Source: CAIYZT01 sp947461435
GTDB lineage: Bacteria; Pseudomonadota; Alphaproteobacteria; Rhodobacterales; Rhodobacteraceae
Length of the DNA: 64,000 bases
Assembly: GCA_965284435.1 (NCBI GenBank)
Contig: OZ260083.1
Coordinates: 1,860,001 to 1,924,000 of the forward strand
Direction: 5' to 3'
Positions within the stretch are counted from its first letter, which is position 1; each line of letters starts with the position of its first letter. Of this stretch, positions 40,035 to 47,932 are shown in pieces. The notes below the pieces were generated by a model. It did no database searches, was not told the origin of the DNA, and worked only from the letters and a program-made list of their open reading frames with translations. The position numbers and the translations under genes are program-made.

Positions 40035-40679
40035 ATGAAACGCATTTTTATGCGGCCGCTTCGGCTTGCACTTTTTCTGGTCGCCCTGAGTGCCATTCCG
40101 ATCCTTGTTTCGGCTGTGCGGCTATACCAGATCCCGGCCGGAACGCTTCCGGCAGACTCGGCCAAGTTTCTGGCCGTGCCATGGGTCCATTTTGCCCATG
40201 CCATGTCTGGGGTGCTTTTCGGGCTTTTGGGGCCAGCGCAGTTCGCGGGCGTTCTGGCACAGCGCTTTGGCCGTTTGCATCGCGCCATGGGCCGGATCTT
40301 TGTGGCGGCGGGGGCGGCGCTGGCCCTGTCGTCGCTACGGCTGCTTTGGCAGTTTCCGGACGCGTCAACCTGGGTGCTGACGCTGGCGCGGCTTGTGGCC
40401 GGGGTCGGTCTGGGGCTGGCTTTGACGACGGCACTGATCGCCATTCGCCGCCGCGATATCCCCCGGCACAAGGCATGGATGATACGCGCTTATGCCCTTG
40501 GCATGGGATCTGCGACCGTCTCGTTCCTGTTGTTCCCGATCTATCTGATCTCGGGGCAACCGGTGGATGGCCTTTTGTCGGATCTGGTCTTTGTGGCGTC
40601 CTGGGCGATCAACATCGGGCTGGCCGAATGGGTGATCCGCCGCCCCCGTGCCGGGCAAGGGGCGGCGGCTATGGCTTAA
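40035..40679 (+). CDS. DUF2306 membrane protein
   Basis: A 214-residue membrane protein with about six helices and the DUF2306 pattern: HFAHAMSGVLFGLLGPAQF, RFGRLHRAMGRIFV, HKAWMIRAYALGMGSATVSF and DLVFVASWAINIGLAEWV. The conserved histidines in HFAHAMSG, GRLHRAMG and RHKAWM resemble heme- or metal-liganding positions, but no cofactor is proven. GAAAGG precedes ATG 40035. Last gene of the XRE operon; its TAA stop overlaps the convergent aldo/keto reductase stop in TTAA. Confidence 0.8.
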   Translation: MKRIFMRPLRLALFLVALSAIPILVSAVRLYQIPAGTLPADSAKFLAVPWVHFAHAMSGVLFGLLGPAQFAGVLAQRFGRLHRAMGRIFVAAGAALALSSLRLLWQFPDASTWVLTLARLVAGVGLGLALTTALIAIRRRDIPRHKAWMIRAYALGMGSATVSFLLFPIYLISGQPVDGLLSDLVFVASWAINIGLAEWVIRRPRAGQGAAAMA

Positions 40680-41665
40680 AACCGCGTCGGCGCCGCAGGT
40701 TTGTTGCCCATGACCTTTTCGATCGCTGCCAGAACATCGGCTGTCAGTTTGGCCTTGCCATCCAGTGCTTTCAGATTGTCCTCCAGCTGCGACAACCGCG
40801 ACGCGCCCAAGATAACGGTCGACACGCGCGGGTTCGACAGGCACCACAGCAGGGCCAAGTGGTGCAGCGGCAGGCCCGCGTCGTCGGCGACTTTGGCCAA
40901 GGCCTTGACCTGTTCGATCCGCGCCCGTCCTTGCTCGCCGGTAATGATATCGCGCAGCCACTCGTAGCCCGGCAGATTGGCACGGGCGTCATTCGGCAGG
41001 CCGTTATTGTACTTGCCCGTCAAAAGACCTGAGGCCAGCGGTGACCAGATCGTCGTTCCAAGGCCGAAGGTATCGTAGACGGGCAGATAATCGGCTTCGA
41101 CCTTGTGGCGTTCGAACAGGTTATACTGCGGCTGTTCCATCGTGGGCGGTGTCAGGTTGTTCGCACGGGCCACGGCATGCGCCTCGGTGATCTGCTGGCC
41201 CGACCATTCCGATGTTCCCCAGTACAAGACCTTGCCCTGACGGATCAAATTATCCATGGCGCGCACGGTTTCTTCGATCGGCGTATCGATATCGGGGCGA
41301 TGGCAGAAATACAGATCCAGATAGTCCACCCGCAGCCGCTTTAGCGCCGCATGGGCGGCATCGGTCACATGCTTGGCCGACAGTCCGCGCTGCGTGGGCT
41401 TTTGGCCGCCCCAAAACACCTTCGACGACACGATATAGCTGTCGCGCGACCATCCCAATTCTTCGATGGCTTGGCCCATAACCAATTCAGAGCGGCCTTG
41501 TTCATAGCCCTCGGCGTTGTCAAAAAAGTTTACGCCCGCGGCATAGGCGGCGGCCATAATCTCTTTGGCGGGGGCGATGTCGACCTGTTTTGCGAAGGTC
41601 ACCCAAGACCCGAATGAGAATTCAGAGACCTGAAGGCCTGATTTTCCAAGGCGGCGGTATTGCAT
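40676..41665 (-). CDS. Aldo/keto reductase, potassium-channel beta-subunit-like
   Basis: A 329-residue NADPH-dependent aldo/keto reductase of the KCNAB/YghZ group. The catalytic tetrad is visible: Asp and Tyr in FFDNAEGYEQGRSE, Lys in IVSSKVFWG, His in YFCHRPD. GTSEWSGQQI, QPQYNLFER and WSPLASGLLTGKYN are typical of the subfamily. It probably reduces reactive aldehydes such as methylglyoxal. The ATG at 41665 is the family start; an upstream in-frame start at 41707 adds an unrelated extension. Monocistronic, downstream of the proS terminator. Confidence 0.9.
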   Translation of the reverse strand: MQYRRLGKSGLQVSEFSFGSWVTFAKQVDIAPAKEIMAAAYAAGVNFFDNAEGYEQGRSELVMGQAIEELGWSRDSYIVSSKVFWGGQKPTQRGLSAKHVTDAAHAALKRLRVDYLDLYFCHRPDIDTPIEETVRAMDNLIRQGKVLYWGTSEWSGQQITEAHAVARANNLTPPTMEQPQYNLFERHKVEADYLPVYDTFGLGTTIWSPLASGLLTGKYNNGLPNDARANLPGYEWLRDIITGEQGRARIEQVKALAKVADDAGLPLHHLALLWCLSNPRVSTVILGASRLSQLEDNLKALDGKAKLTADVLAAIEKVMGNKPAAPTRF

Positions 41666-41736
41666 GGTGTGGCTCCTGTTTGGATTCTTGGTGAACCTAG
41701 GGCGCAAGGCCCCCTTGCGCCAGTGGGCGCATCAAC

Positions 41737-41769
41737 AAAAGGGCCGCCCCATGATGGGGCGGCCCTTTT
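41737..41769. terminator. Terminator of proS (bidirectional-looking)
   Basis: A perfect 14-bp stem, AAAAGGGCCGCCCC (41737-41750) against GGGGCGGCCCTTTT (41756-41769) with loop ATGAT. On the minus strand it is followed by TTTTG and ends the proS transcript before the aldo/keto reductase gene. Confidence 0.9.
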
Positions 41770-41789
41770 TGCATGTTCAATTCGGCGCC

Positions 41790-43127
41790 TTAGATGCCGG
41801 CGTAGATCTGTGCGATCCGCTCCACCGCGGTATCCGCGGGCATCTCCTCGCTGATGCCGGTGCGACGGCTGGTCAGCTCGACCACGCCATTCGCCAATCC
41901 CCGAGGGCCGACGGTGATACGCCATGGCAGACCGATCAAATCCATCGTGGCGAATTTCGCGCCAGCCCGCTCGTCACGGTCATCATACAGCGCTTCGTGA
42001 CCGCGGGCGGCCAGCGCCTTATACAGCGCCTCGCAGGCCGCATCCGTGCCGGCATCGCCTTGCTTGAGGTTCACGATCCCCACCGGGAACGGCGTGACAC
42101 CTTCTGGCCAGATGATGCCTTTGTCGTCGTGGCTGGCCTCGATGATGGCGCCCAGCAGACGCGACACGCCAATGCCATGGCTGCCCATTTCCACCGGCAC
42201 CTTGCTGCCATCGGCGGTTACCACATTGGCCCCCATCGACGCCGAATACTTTGTTCCGAAATAGAAGATCTGACCAACTTCGATGCCGCGCGCCACCTTG
42301 CGGCGCTCTGCCGGGATGGCGTCAAACAGCGCCGCGTCATGGGTCTCGTCTGTTCGTGCATAAAGCGTGGTGAACTCGCGGCACACCTCGGCGACCTGCT
42401 CGCGGTTGTCGTAATCCACATCGCGCTGACCCAGCTTCAACTCGGTCACTGCGCTGTCAAAGAAGACTTCGCTTTCTCCGGTCTCGGCCAAAACAAGGAA
42501 TTCATGCGTATCCTCGCCGCCAATCGGCCCGGAATCGGCCCGCATCGGGATGGCGGTTAGGCCCATCCGTTCATAGGTGCGCAAATAGCTGACCATATGG
42601 CGGTTATAGGCATGCAGCGCCGAAGCTTTGTCGACGTCAAAGTTATAGCCGTCCTTCATCAAGAATTCACGGCCGCGCATCACACCGAAGCGGGGGCGCA
42701 TCTCGTCGCGGAACTTCCACTGGATGTGGTAGAGCGTCATCGGCAGGTCTTTGTAACTGCTGACATGCGAGCGGAAAATATCGGTGATCATCTCTTCGTT
42801 GGTCGGCCCGTACAGCATCTCACGCTTTTGCCGGTCGGTGATGCGCAGCATCTCTTGGCCATAATCGTCATAGCGGCCGCTTTCGCGCCACAGATCGGCT
42901 GGCTGCAACGTGGGCATCAGCAAGGGGATATGCCCGGCGCGGATCTGTTCTTGATGCACGATCTCTTCGATGCGTTTCAAGACGCGGTAGCCCAGCGGCA
43001 ACCAGGAATAAATTCCCGCCGCCTGCTGTTTGATCATGCCCGCGCGCAGCATGTACCTGTGCGAGACGATCTGAGCCTCTGCGGGGTTTTCTTTCAGAAC
43101 GGGCAGGAAGTAGCGGGTCAAACGCAT
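41790..43127 (-). CDS. proS: Prolyl-tRNA synthetase (short alphaproteobacterial form)
   Basis: Charges tRNA-Pro. It has 445 residues and lacks the large editing (INS) domain of the E. coli enzyme, as expected for the alphaproteobacterial/mitochondrial type. Class II motifs: motif 1 around GIYSWLPLGYRVLKRIEEIV, motif 2 in FRDEMRPRFGVMRGREFLMKD, motif 3 in MGSHGIGVSRLLGAIIE; the C-terminal anticodon-binding domain follows. ATG 43127 begins MRLTRYFLPVLKENPAEAQI, the family start. A strong terminator follows. Confidence 0.96.
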   Translation of the reverse strand: MRLTRYFLPVLKENPAEAQIVSHRYMLRAGMIKQQAAGIYSWLPLGYRVLKRIEEIVHQEQIRAGHIPLLMPTLQPADLWRESGRYDDYGQEMLRITDRQKREMLYGPTNEEMITDIFRSHVSSYKDLPMTLYHIQWKFRDEMRPRFGVMRGREFLMKDGYNFDVDKASALHAYNRHMVSYLRTYERMGLTAIPMRADSGPIGGEDTHEFLVLAETGESEVFFDSAVTELKLGQRDVDYDNREQVAEVCREFTTLYARTDETHDAALFDAIPAERRKVARGIEVGQIFYFGTKYSASMGANVVTADGSKVPVEMGSHGIGVSRLLGAIIEASHDDKGIIWPEGVTPFPVGIVNLKQGDAGTDAACEALYKALAARGHEALYDDRDERAGAKFATMDLIGLPWRITVGPRGLANGVVELTSRRTGISEEMPADTAVERIAQIYAGI

Positions 43128-43308
43128 GGGAGCCTCATCGCACGGGGTTTGCCTGTTCCTATCGGGAAGGCGGGGGGCAGGCAAGTCTTGCCGGCCCGGA
43201 TCGATCACAACAGATCACAAGGAAGTCAGCAAGGTGAGCCGATCTGTCGCACGGTCCGTATTCCCTTTTGCATCCGATTTGCGGTGCCATGAACCCTTGG
43301 GGAAGAGA

Positions 43309-43827
43309 ATGATGATTGCACAACGCTTTGCCGCTGCTGCGGCCCTATTTCTGATGGCCGGAACTTCCAGCTTGCACGCCCAATCCATTACCGAAATTGC
43401 GGCCGGCGATGACCGTTTTACCACGCTTGTCGCGGCGGTGACGGCCGCAGGCTTGGCCGAAACTTTGGCCGGCCCCGGACAATTTACGGTCTACGCGCCA
43501 ACCAATGATGCCTTTGCCGCCCTGCCAGCAGGGACGGTGGAGACCTTGCTGAAACCTGAAAACAAGGGTCAGTTGACAGACATTCTGCTGTATCACGTGG
43601 ACGACCGGGTTTTGATGGCCGCGGGCATTCCGTCAGGCTCCAACTATTTCAAGCCCTTGCTGACCTCGCAGCGCCTGTGCATCACCTCTGAGGGCGGAAA
43701 GGTGACCATTGCAGATGGCACCGGCGCGGTTGCCAATGTGATCATCGCCGACATCAAGGCGGACAACGGCGTGATCCATGTGATCGACAAGGTCTTGTTG
43801 CCCGGCACGCGCCCGGCTTGCCACTGA
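43309..43827 (+). CDS. Secreted fasciclin-domain protein
   Basis: A 172-residue protein with signal peptide MMIAQRFAAAAALFLMAGTSSLHAQ and one FAS1 domain: FTTLVAAVTAAGLAETLAGPGQFTVYAPTNDAFAALP (H1 box), DILLYHVDDRVLMAAG and the H2-like VIIADIKADNGVIHVIDKVLLP. Single-FAS1 bacterial proteins act in adhesion or surface attachment in the periplasm or outside the cell. Two cysteines (RLCITS, PACH) could pair. GGGGAAGAG precedes the tandem ATGs; either may be used. A GC-rich hairpin follows the stop. The 181 bases upstream hold only its promoter region and that of proS. Confidence 0.88.
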   Translation: MMIAQRFAAAAALFLMAGTSSLHAQSITEIAAGDDRFTTLVAAVTAAGLAETLAGPGQFTVYAPTNDAFAALPAGTVETLLKPENKGQLTDILLYHVDDRVLMAAGIPSGSNYFKPLLTSQRLCITSEGGKVTIADGTGAVANVIIADIKADNGVIHVIDKVLLPGTRPACH

Positions 43828-43838
43828 TTGCACCTGCA

Positions 43839-43866
43839 GGCAGGGCGTTCGTCGCCCTGCCTCTTG
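43839..43866 (+). terminator. Hairpin after the fasciclin gene
   Basis: GGCAGGGCG (43839-43847) pairs perfectly with CGCCCTGCC (43853-43861); the tail CTCTTGC is only weakly T-rich. Probably a terminator of modest strength. Confidence 0.6.
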
Positions 43867-43916
43867 CGCGGGCCCCCCGCAAAGGCAATATGAACCCAAA
43901 CGCCAGAGGGCCCGCC

Positions 43917-44999
43917 ATGTCTTTACCTATCAAGGATCAAGCCAAATATTGGGGCGTGGCCGGCCTCTTGTTCTTTGTCGCCCTGTGGTATCTTGGATCG
44001 GTCATGCTGCCGTTCCTTGTTGGCGGGGCCGTGGCCTATTTTCTGGATCCTGTTGCGGATCGTCTGGAGCGCGCCGGGTGCAGCCGGGTGATGGCCACAT
44101 CGATCATCTCGGCCTTTGCGCTTTTGGCGGTGGTCTTGGTGGTCTTGGCCGTCATCCCGTCCTTGGTCAAACAACTGAGCGCCCTGATCGATTCTGCCCC
44201 TGCGATTTTTGGTCGGCTCGAAGCCTTCCTGATGGAACGCTTTCCGCAATTGTCGGACGAAACCTCGACCGTGCGTCAAACCTTGGCCGATATCGGCACG
44301 GCCATTCAGGCCAAGGGCGGCGCCGTTGTGCAAGGGCTGTTGACCTCGGCCTTGGGGCTGATTTCGGCGATTGTCTTTGTGATTGTCGTGCCGGTTGTGG
44401 CCTTTTATCTGCTGCTGGATTGGGACCATATGGTGGCCCGCGTCGACCAGATGTTGCCCCGCGATCACGCGCCTGTTGTGCGCCATCTGGCGGCCGAGAT
44501 TGACCGGACCTTGGCAGCCTTCGTGCGCGGGCAGCTCTCGGTCTGTCTGGTTCTGGGGGCCTATTACTCGATCGGCCTGATGGCGGTCGGCCTGCAGTTT
44601 GGTCTGGTGGTCGGCGCTGTGGCCGGTACCATCACTTTCATCCCTTATATCGGCGCGCTGTTCGGGGGGGCCTTGGCCATTGGTTTGGCGCTGTTTCAAT
44701 TTTGGGGCGATTGGGTATCCATTGGCGCTGTCGCGCTGATTTTTGGTTTTGGCCAGTTCCTTGAAGGCAATGTGCTGACCCCGCGCATGGTGGGCAAATC
44801 GGTGGGTTTGCATCCGGTCTGGCTGATGTTTGCCTTGTCCGTCTTTGGGTCGATCTTCGGTTTTGTCGGCATGCTGGTGGCGGTGCCGGTCGCCGCATCG
44901 ATCGGGGTGCTGATGCGCTTTGGGCTTGGGCATTATCAAAGCAGCAAGCTTTACATGGGTCTGGCAGGCCGTATCCCCGAGGATGAGGATCAGGCGTGA
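43917..44999 (+). CDS. AI-2E family transporter (PerM-like membrane protein)
   Basis: A 360-residue inner-membrane protein of the AI-2 exporter (AI-2E/YdgG/PerM) superfamily: N-terminal helices in the KYWGVAGLLFFVALWYLG region, a cytoplasmic amphipathic section (about 100-150) and C-terminal helices with TFIPYIGALFGGALAIGLAL and FLEGNVLTPRMVGKSVGLHPV, the family signature. Substrates of most members are unknown; autoinducer-2 export should not be assumed. ATG 43917 follows GAGGG by six bases. It overlaps the hda start by GTGA. perM-hda adjacency is common in proteobacteria. Confidence 0.88.
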   Translation: MSLPIKDQAKYWGVAGLLFFVALWYLGSVMLPFLVGGAVAYFLDPVADRLERAGCSRVMATSIISAFALLAVVLVVLAVIPSLVKQLSALIDSAPAIFGRLEAFLMERFPQLSDETSTVRQTLADIGTAIQAKGGAVVQGLLTSALGLISAIVFVIVVPVVAFYLLLDWDHMVARVDQMLPRDHAPVVRHLAAEIDRTLAAFVRGQLSVCLVLGAYYSIGLMAVGLQFGLVVGAVAGTITFIPYIGALFGGALAIGLALFQFWGDWVSIGAVALIFGFGQFLEGNVLTPRMVGKSVGLHPVWLMFALSVFGSIFGFVGMLVAVPVAASIGVLMRFGLGHYQSSKLYMGLAGRIPEDEDQA

Positions 45000-45673
45000 T
45001 CCGTCAATTCGCCTTTGATCTGGGCCCTGCCGAGGTGTTTCGGGCCGAAGATTATTTCCCCTCCCGCTCCAACGCCGAAGCATTTGGTCAGGTGATGGGC
45101 GCTGAATGGCCCGGCAATCGGCTGATCTTGGTGGGGCCGGCGGGGTCGGGCAAAAGCCATCTGGCGCACCTTTGGGCCGACTCTGTCGGCGCCCAAGTGC
45201 TTTTCGCCGGGGGGCTGGGCCGGGTGGACTTGGCAGGGGTAAAGGGCCCCATTGTGGTGGAAGACGCGCCCGATCTGGCGGGCAGCGCTGCGGGGGAAGA
45301 GGCGCTGTTTCACTTGTGGAACCGTGCAGGGCCCTTGCTGATCACGGCCGCCTGCGCGCCGCGCGACTGGGGGTTGGTCTTGCCCGATTTGGTCAGCCGC
45401 GTACAATCGATGTCGCTGGCGCATCTGGCCCCGCCGGACGACGCGCTTTTATCCGCCGTTCTGGTCAAGCTTTTTGCCGATCGTCAGGTGCATGTGCAGC
45501 CCAATCTGATCGCCTATGTTGTCGCCCGCATGGACCGATCCATTGCCGTGGCGCGGGATCTGGTGGCCGATCTGGACGCGCAGGCCCTGCGTTTGGGCAA
45601 GCCCATCACCCGCGCGTTGGCCGCAAGTATTTTTGGGTCCTCGGAGGGTGAGGACACTGATCCAGACGAATGA
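44996..45673 (+). CDS. hda: DnaA regulatory inactivator, Hda/HdaA type
   Basis: A 225-residue AAA+ protein homologous to the ATPase domain of DnaA but without its DNA-binding domain. With the beta clamp such proteins stimulate ATP hydrolysis by DnaA and so prevent re-initiation. The N-terminus IRQFAFDLG resembles the clamp-binding motif. Walker A is LVGPAGSGKSHLAHLW (about 44-59), the Walker B equivalent is IVVEDAPDL, and sensor II lies in ARMDRSIAVARDLV. The GTG start overlaps the upstream stop by GTGA. ppk follows 68 bases downstream. Confidence 0.9.
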   Translation: MIRQFAFDLGPAEVFRAEDYFPSRSNAEAFGQVMGAEWPGNRLILVGPAGSGKSHLAHLWADSVGAQVLFAGGLGRVDLAGVKGPIVVEDAPDLAGSAAGEEALFHLWNRAGPLLITAACAPRDWGLVLPDLVSRVQSMSLAHLAPPDDALLSAVLVKLFADRQVHVQPNLIAYVVARMDRSIAVARDLVADLDAQALRLGKPITRALAASIFGSSEGEDTDPDE

Positions 45674-45741
45674 AAGGTTGACATCAAAGCGTTACCTTTC
45701 CTTTAGATAAGGCGCTGCGACGCCCTTTTTTGGATTGCCCC

Positions 45742-47904
45742 ATGCCCGAAGCAAACTTCCTAAAGGCGGAATTTCCCGCCGCCGTTACTGTCGACCCTGC
45801 TGAGGTGACCGGGCCGCGCCGGTTTTTCAACCGTGAGATGAGCTGGCTCGCCTTCAATTGGCGGGTTCTGGAAGAAGCCACCCATGACGAGGTGCCGCTG
45901 TTGGAGCGTCTGCGTTTTTTGTCGATTTCAGGCAACAACGTCGATGAATTCTACACCGTTCGCGTGGCCGGTTTGCGCCAACTGGTGCGCAACGGCAATG
46001 CCGCCCTGTCCGAGGACGGCCGCAACCCAGCCGAGCAGCTTGAGATGATCAACGCCGATGCGCGGCGTCTTTTACAGGCACAGCAAACGATCTTCACCCG
46101 GTTGCGCAAATCGATGGAAGAGCATGGGATCACCCTGTGCACCCGGTCAAAACTGACGTCACGCGATCTGAAATTCCTGTCGGACCATTTCCTGACAAAA
46201 GTCTTTCCCATTCTGTCGCCGCTTGCCATTGACCCGGCCCATCCCTTTCCCTTCCTGCCCAACAACGGTTTTTCCTTGGCACTGGAATTGGAACGTCTGA
46301 CAGACAAACGCCCGTTGAAGGCCCTTTTGCCGATCCCGCAGCAAATCGCCCGCTTTGTGCTTTTGCCCGGAAAGCCGGGGGAATCGCGTTTTATCCCCTT
46401 GGAAGAAGTCTTGCTGATCCACCTGCACCACCTTTTCCCCGGGTATGTCGACAAGGGCCACTGTCTGTTCCGCGTGCTGCGTGACAGCGATCTTGAAGTC
46501 GAAGACGAAGCCGAAGATCTGGTGCGCGAATTTGAAACGGCGCTGAAACGCCGGCGGCGGGGGGATGTCATCCGGCTGAAGTTGTCGGCCGGGGCCCCCG
46601 CAGATCTGCGCAGCATGATCATGGAAGAACTCGCCGTCACCGAGGACGAGGTGGTGGAAGTGCGCGGCCTTTTGGGGATCAGCGATCTGAAGGAACTGGT
46701 TTTGTCCTCGCGGCCGGAACTTTTGTGGGCCCCCTTCAGCCCGCGTGTGCCAGAACGGGTGCAAGATCATGATGGCGATATGTTCGCCGCCATCCGGCAG
46801 AAGGATCTGCTGCTGCATCACCCCTATGAGACCTTTGATATGGTCATCCGGTTTTTGCAGCAGGCGGCAACAGATCCGAATGTCCTTGCCATCAAGCAAA
46901 CCCTCTACCGAACCAGCCATGAAAGCCCCGTCGTCTCGGCCCTGTGCGAAGCGGCGGAGGCCGGCAAATCTGTTACGGCGCTGGTCGAATTGAAGGCGCG
47001 TTTTGACGAAGCGGCCAACATTCGGCAGTCGCGGCGGTTGGAACGGGCAGGCGCACATGTGGTTTACGGTTTCATGCACCTGAAGACGCACGCAAAAATA
47101 AGCACCGTGGTGCGGCGCGAGGGTGATCAGTTGGTCACCTATACCCATTATGGCACGGGAAATTATCACCCGATCACGGCACGCATTTACACCGATCTGT
47201 CCTTTTTCACCTGTGATGCGGCGCTGGGCCGTGATGCGACCAAGGTCTTCAACTATCTGTCGGGCTATGCGCAGCCCGAAGATCTGGAAAATCTGGCTAT
47301 TGCCCCGATCAGCCTGAAACCTAGACTGCTGGAACTGATCAAGGCAGAGGCCGAACATGCCCGCGCCGGGCGCAAGGGCGAAATCTGGATCAAGCTGAAT
47401 TCTTTGGTGGAACCTGACGTGATCGACGCGCTTTATGCGGCCTCGGCGGCAGGGGTCAAGATCAGCCTTGTCATTCGCGGGATTTGCGGTTTGCGGCCCG
47501 GTATCAAAGGGTTGTCCGAAAATATTCGTGTGAAATCGATCGTCGGCCGTTTCTTGGAACACAGCCGCATCATGTGCTTTGGTTCCGGCGACGGCGTGAA
47601 CAGCGACAAGGCACGGGTTTTTCTGTCTTCGGCCGACTGGATGGGCCGAAATCTGACACGCCGCGTCGAAACCCTGGTCGAGATTCACAACGAAACCGTG
47701 CGCGCACAGATCGTTGGCCAGATCATGGCCGCCAATATGGCCGATGTTGCGCAAAGCTGGGTCTTGGGCCCCGATGGCGGTTTCACGCGTGACACCTCGC
47801 GTCCGGCAGAAAAAGTGTTTAGTTGTCATAGGTACTTTATGGATAACCCCTCGCTGTCTGGCCGTGGCCGGGCGGGGGCGAAGGATGTGCAGCGTCTGAC
47901 CTGA
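45742..47904 (+). CDS. ppk: Polyphosphate kinase 1
   Basis: Reversible synthesis of polyphosphate from ATP. The 720 residues include all four PPK1 domains: N-terminal FNREMSWLAFNWRVLEEA, head domain, and two phospholipase-D-like C-terminal domains. The autophosphorylated histidine is in HLKTHAKIS (near residue 450), the second conserved histidine block in FLEHSRIMCF. LYRTSHESPVVSALCEAAEAGKSV is also typical. ATG 45742 is preferred over an in-frame TTG four codons upstream. It is followed 28 bases later by ppx, making a polyphosphate synthesis and degradation pair. Confidence 0.96.
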   Translation: MPEANFLKAEFPAAVTVDPAEVTGPRRFFNREMSWLAFNWRVLEEATHDEVPLLERLRFLSISGNNVDEFYTVRVAGLRQLVRNGNAALSEDGRNPAEQLEMINADARRLLQAQQTIFTRLRKSMEEHGITLCTRSKLTSRDLKFLSDHFLTKVFPILSPLAIDPAHPFPFLPNNGFSLALELERLTDKRPLKALLPIPQQIARFVLLPGKPGESRFIPLEEVLLIHLHHLFPGYVDKGHCLFRVLRDSDLEVEDEAEDLVREFETALKRRRRGDVIRLKLSAGAPADLRSMIMEELAVTEDEVVEVRGLLGISDLKELVLSSRPELLWAPFSPRVPERVQDHDGDMFAAIRQKDLLLHHPYETFDMVIRFLQQAATDPNVLAIKQTLYRTSHESPVVSALCEAAEAGKSVTALVELKARFDEAANIRQSRRLERAGAHVVYGFMHLKTHAKISTVVRREGDQLVTYTHYGTGNYHPITARIYTDLSFFTCDAALGRDATKVFNYLSGYAQPEDLENLAIAPISLKPRLLELIKAEAEHARAGRKGEIWIKLNSLVEPDVIDALYAASAAGVKISLVIRGICGLRPGIKGLSENIRVKSIVGRFLEHSRIMCFGSGDGVNSDKARVFLSSADWMGRNLTRRVETLVEIHNETVRAQIVGQIMAANMADVAQSWVLGPDGGFTRDTSRPAEKVFSCHRYFMDNPSLSGRGRAGAKDVQRLT

Positions 47905-47932
47905 GGACGCTGCAAAAAGGAAGGACGCTGTG

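Noticed and set aside
45674..45741. Pho box upstream of ppk
   Set aside because: A TTGACA-like hexamer is present but no paired CTGTCAT-type repeats with the correct spacing could be found.
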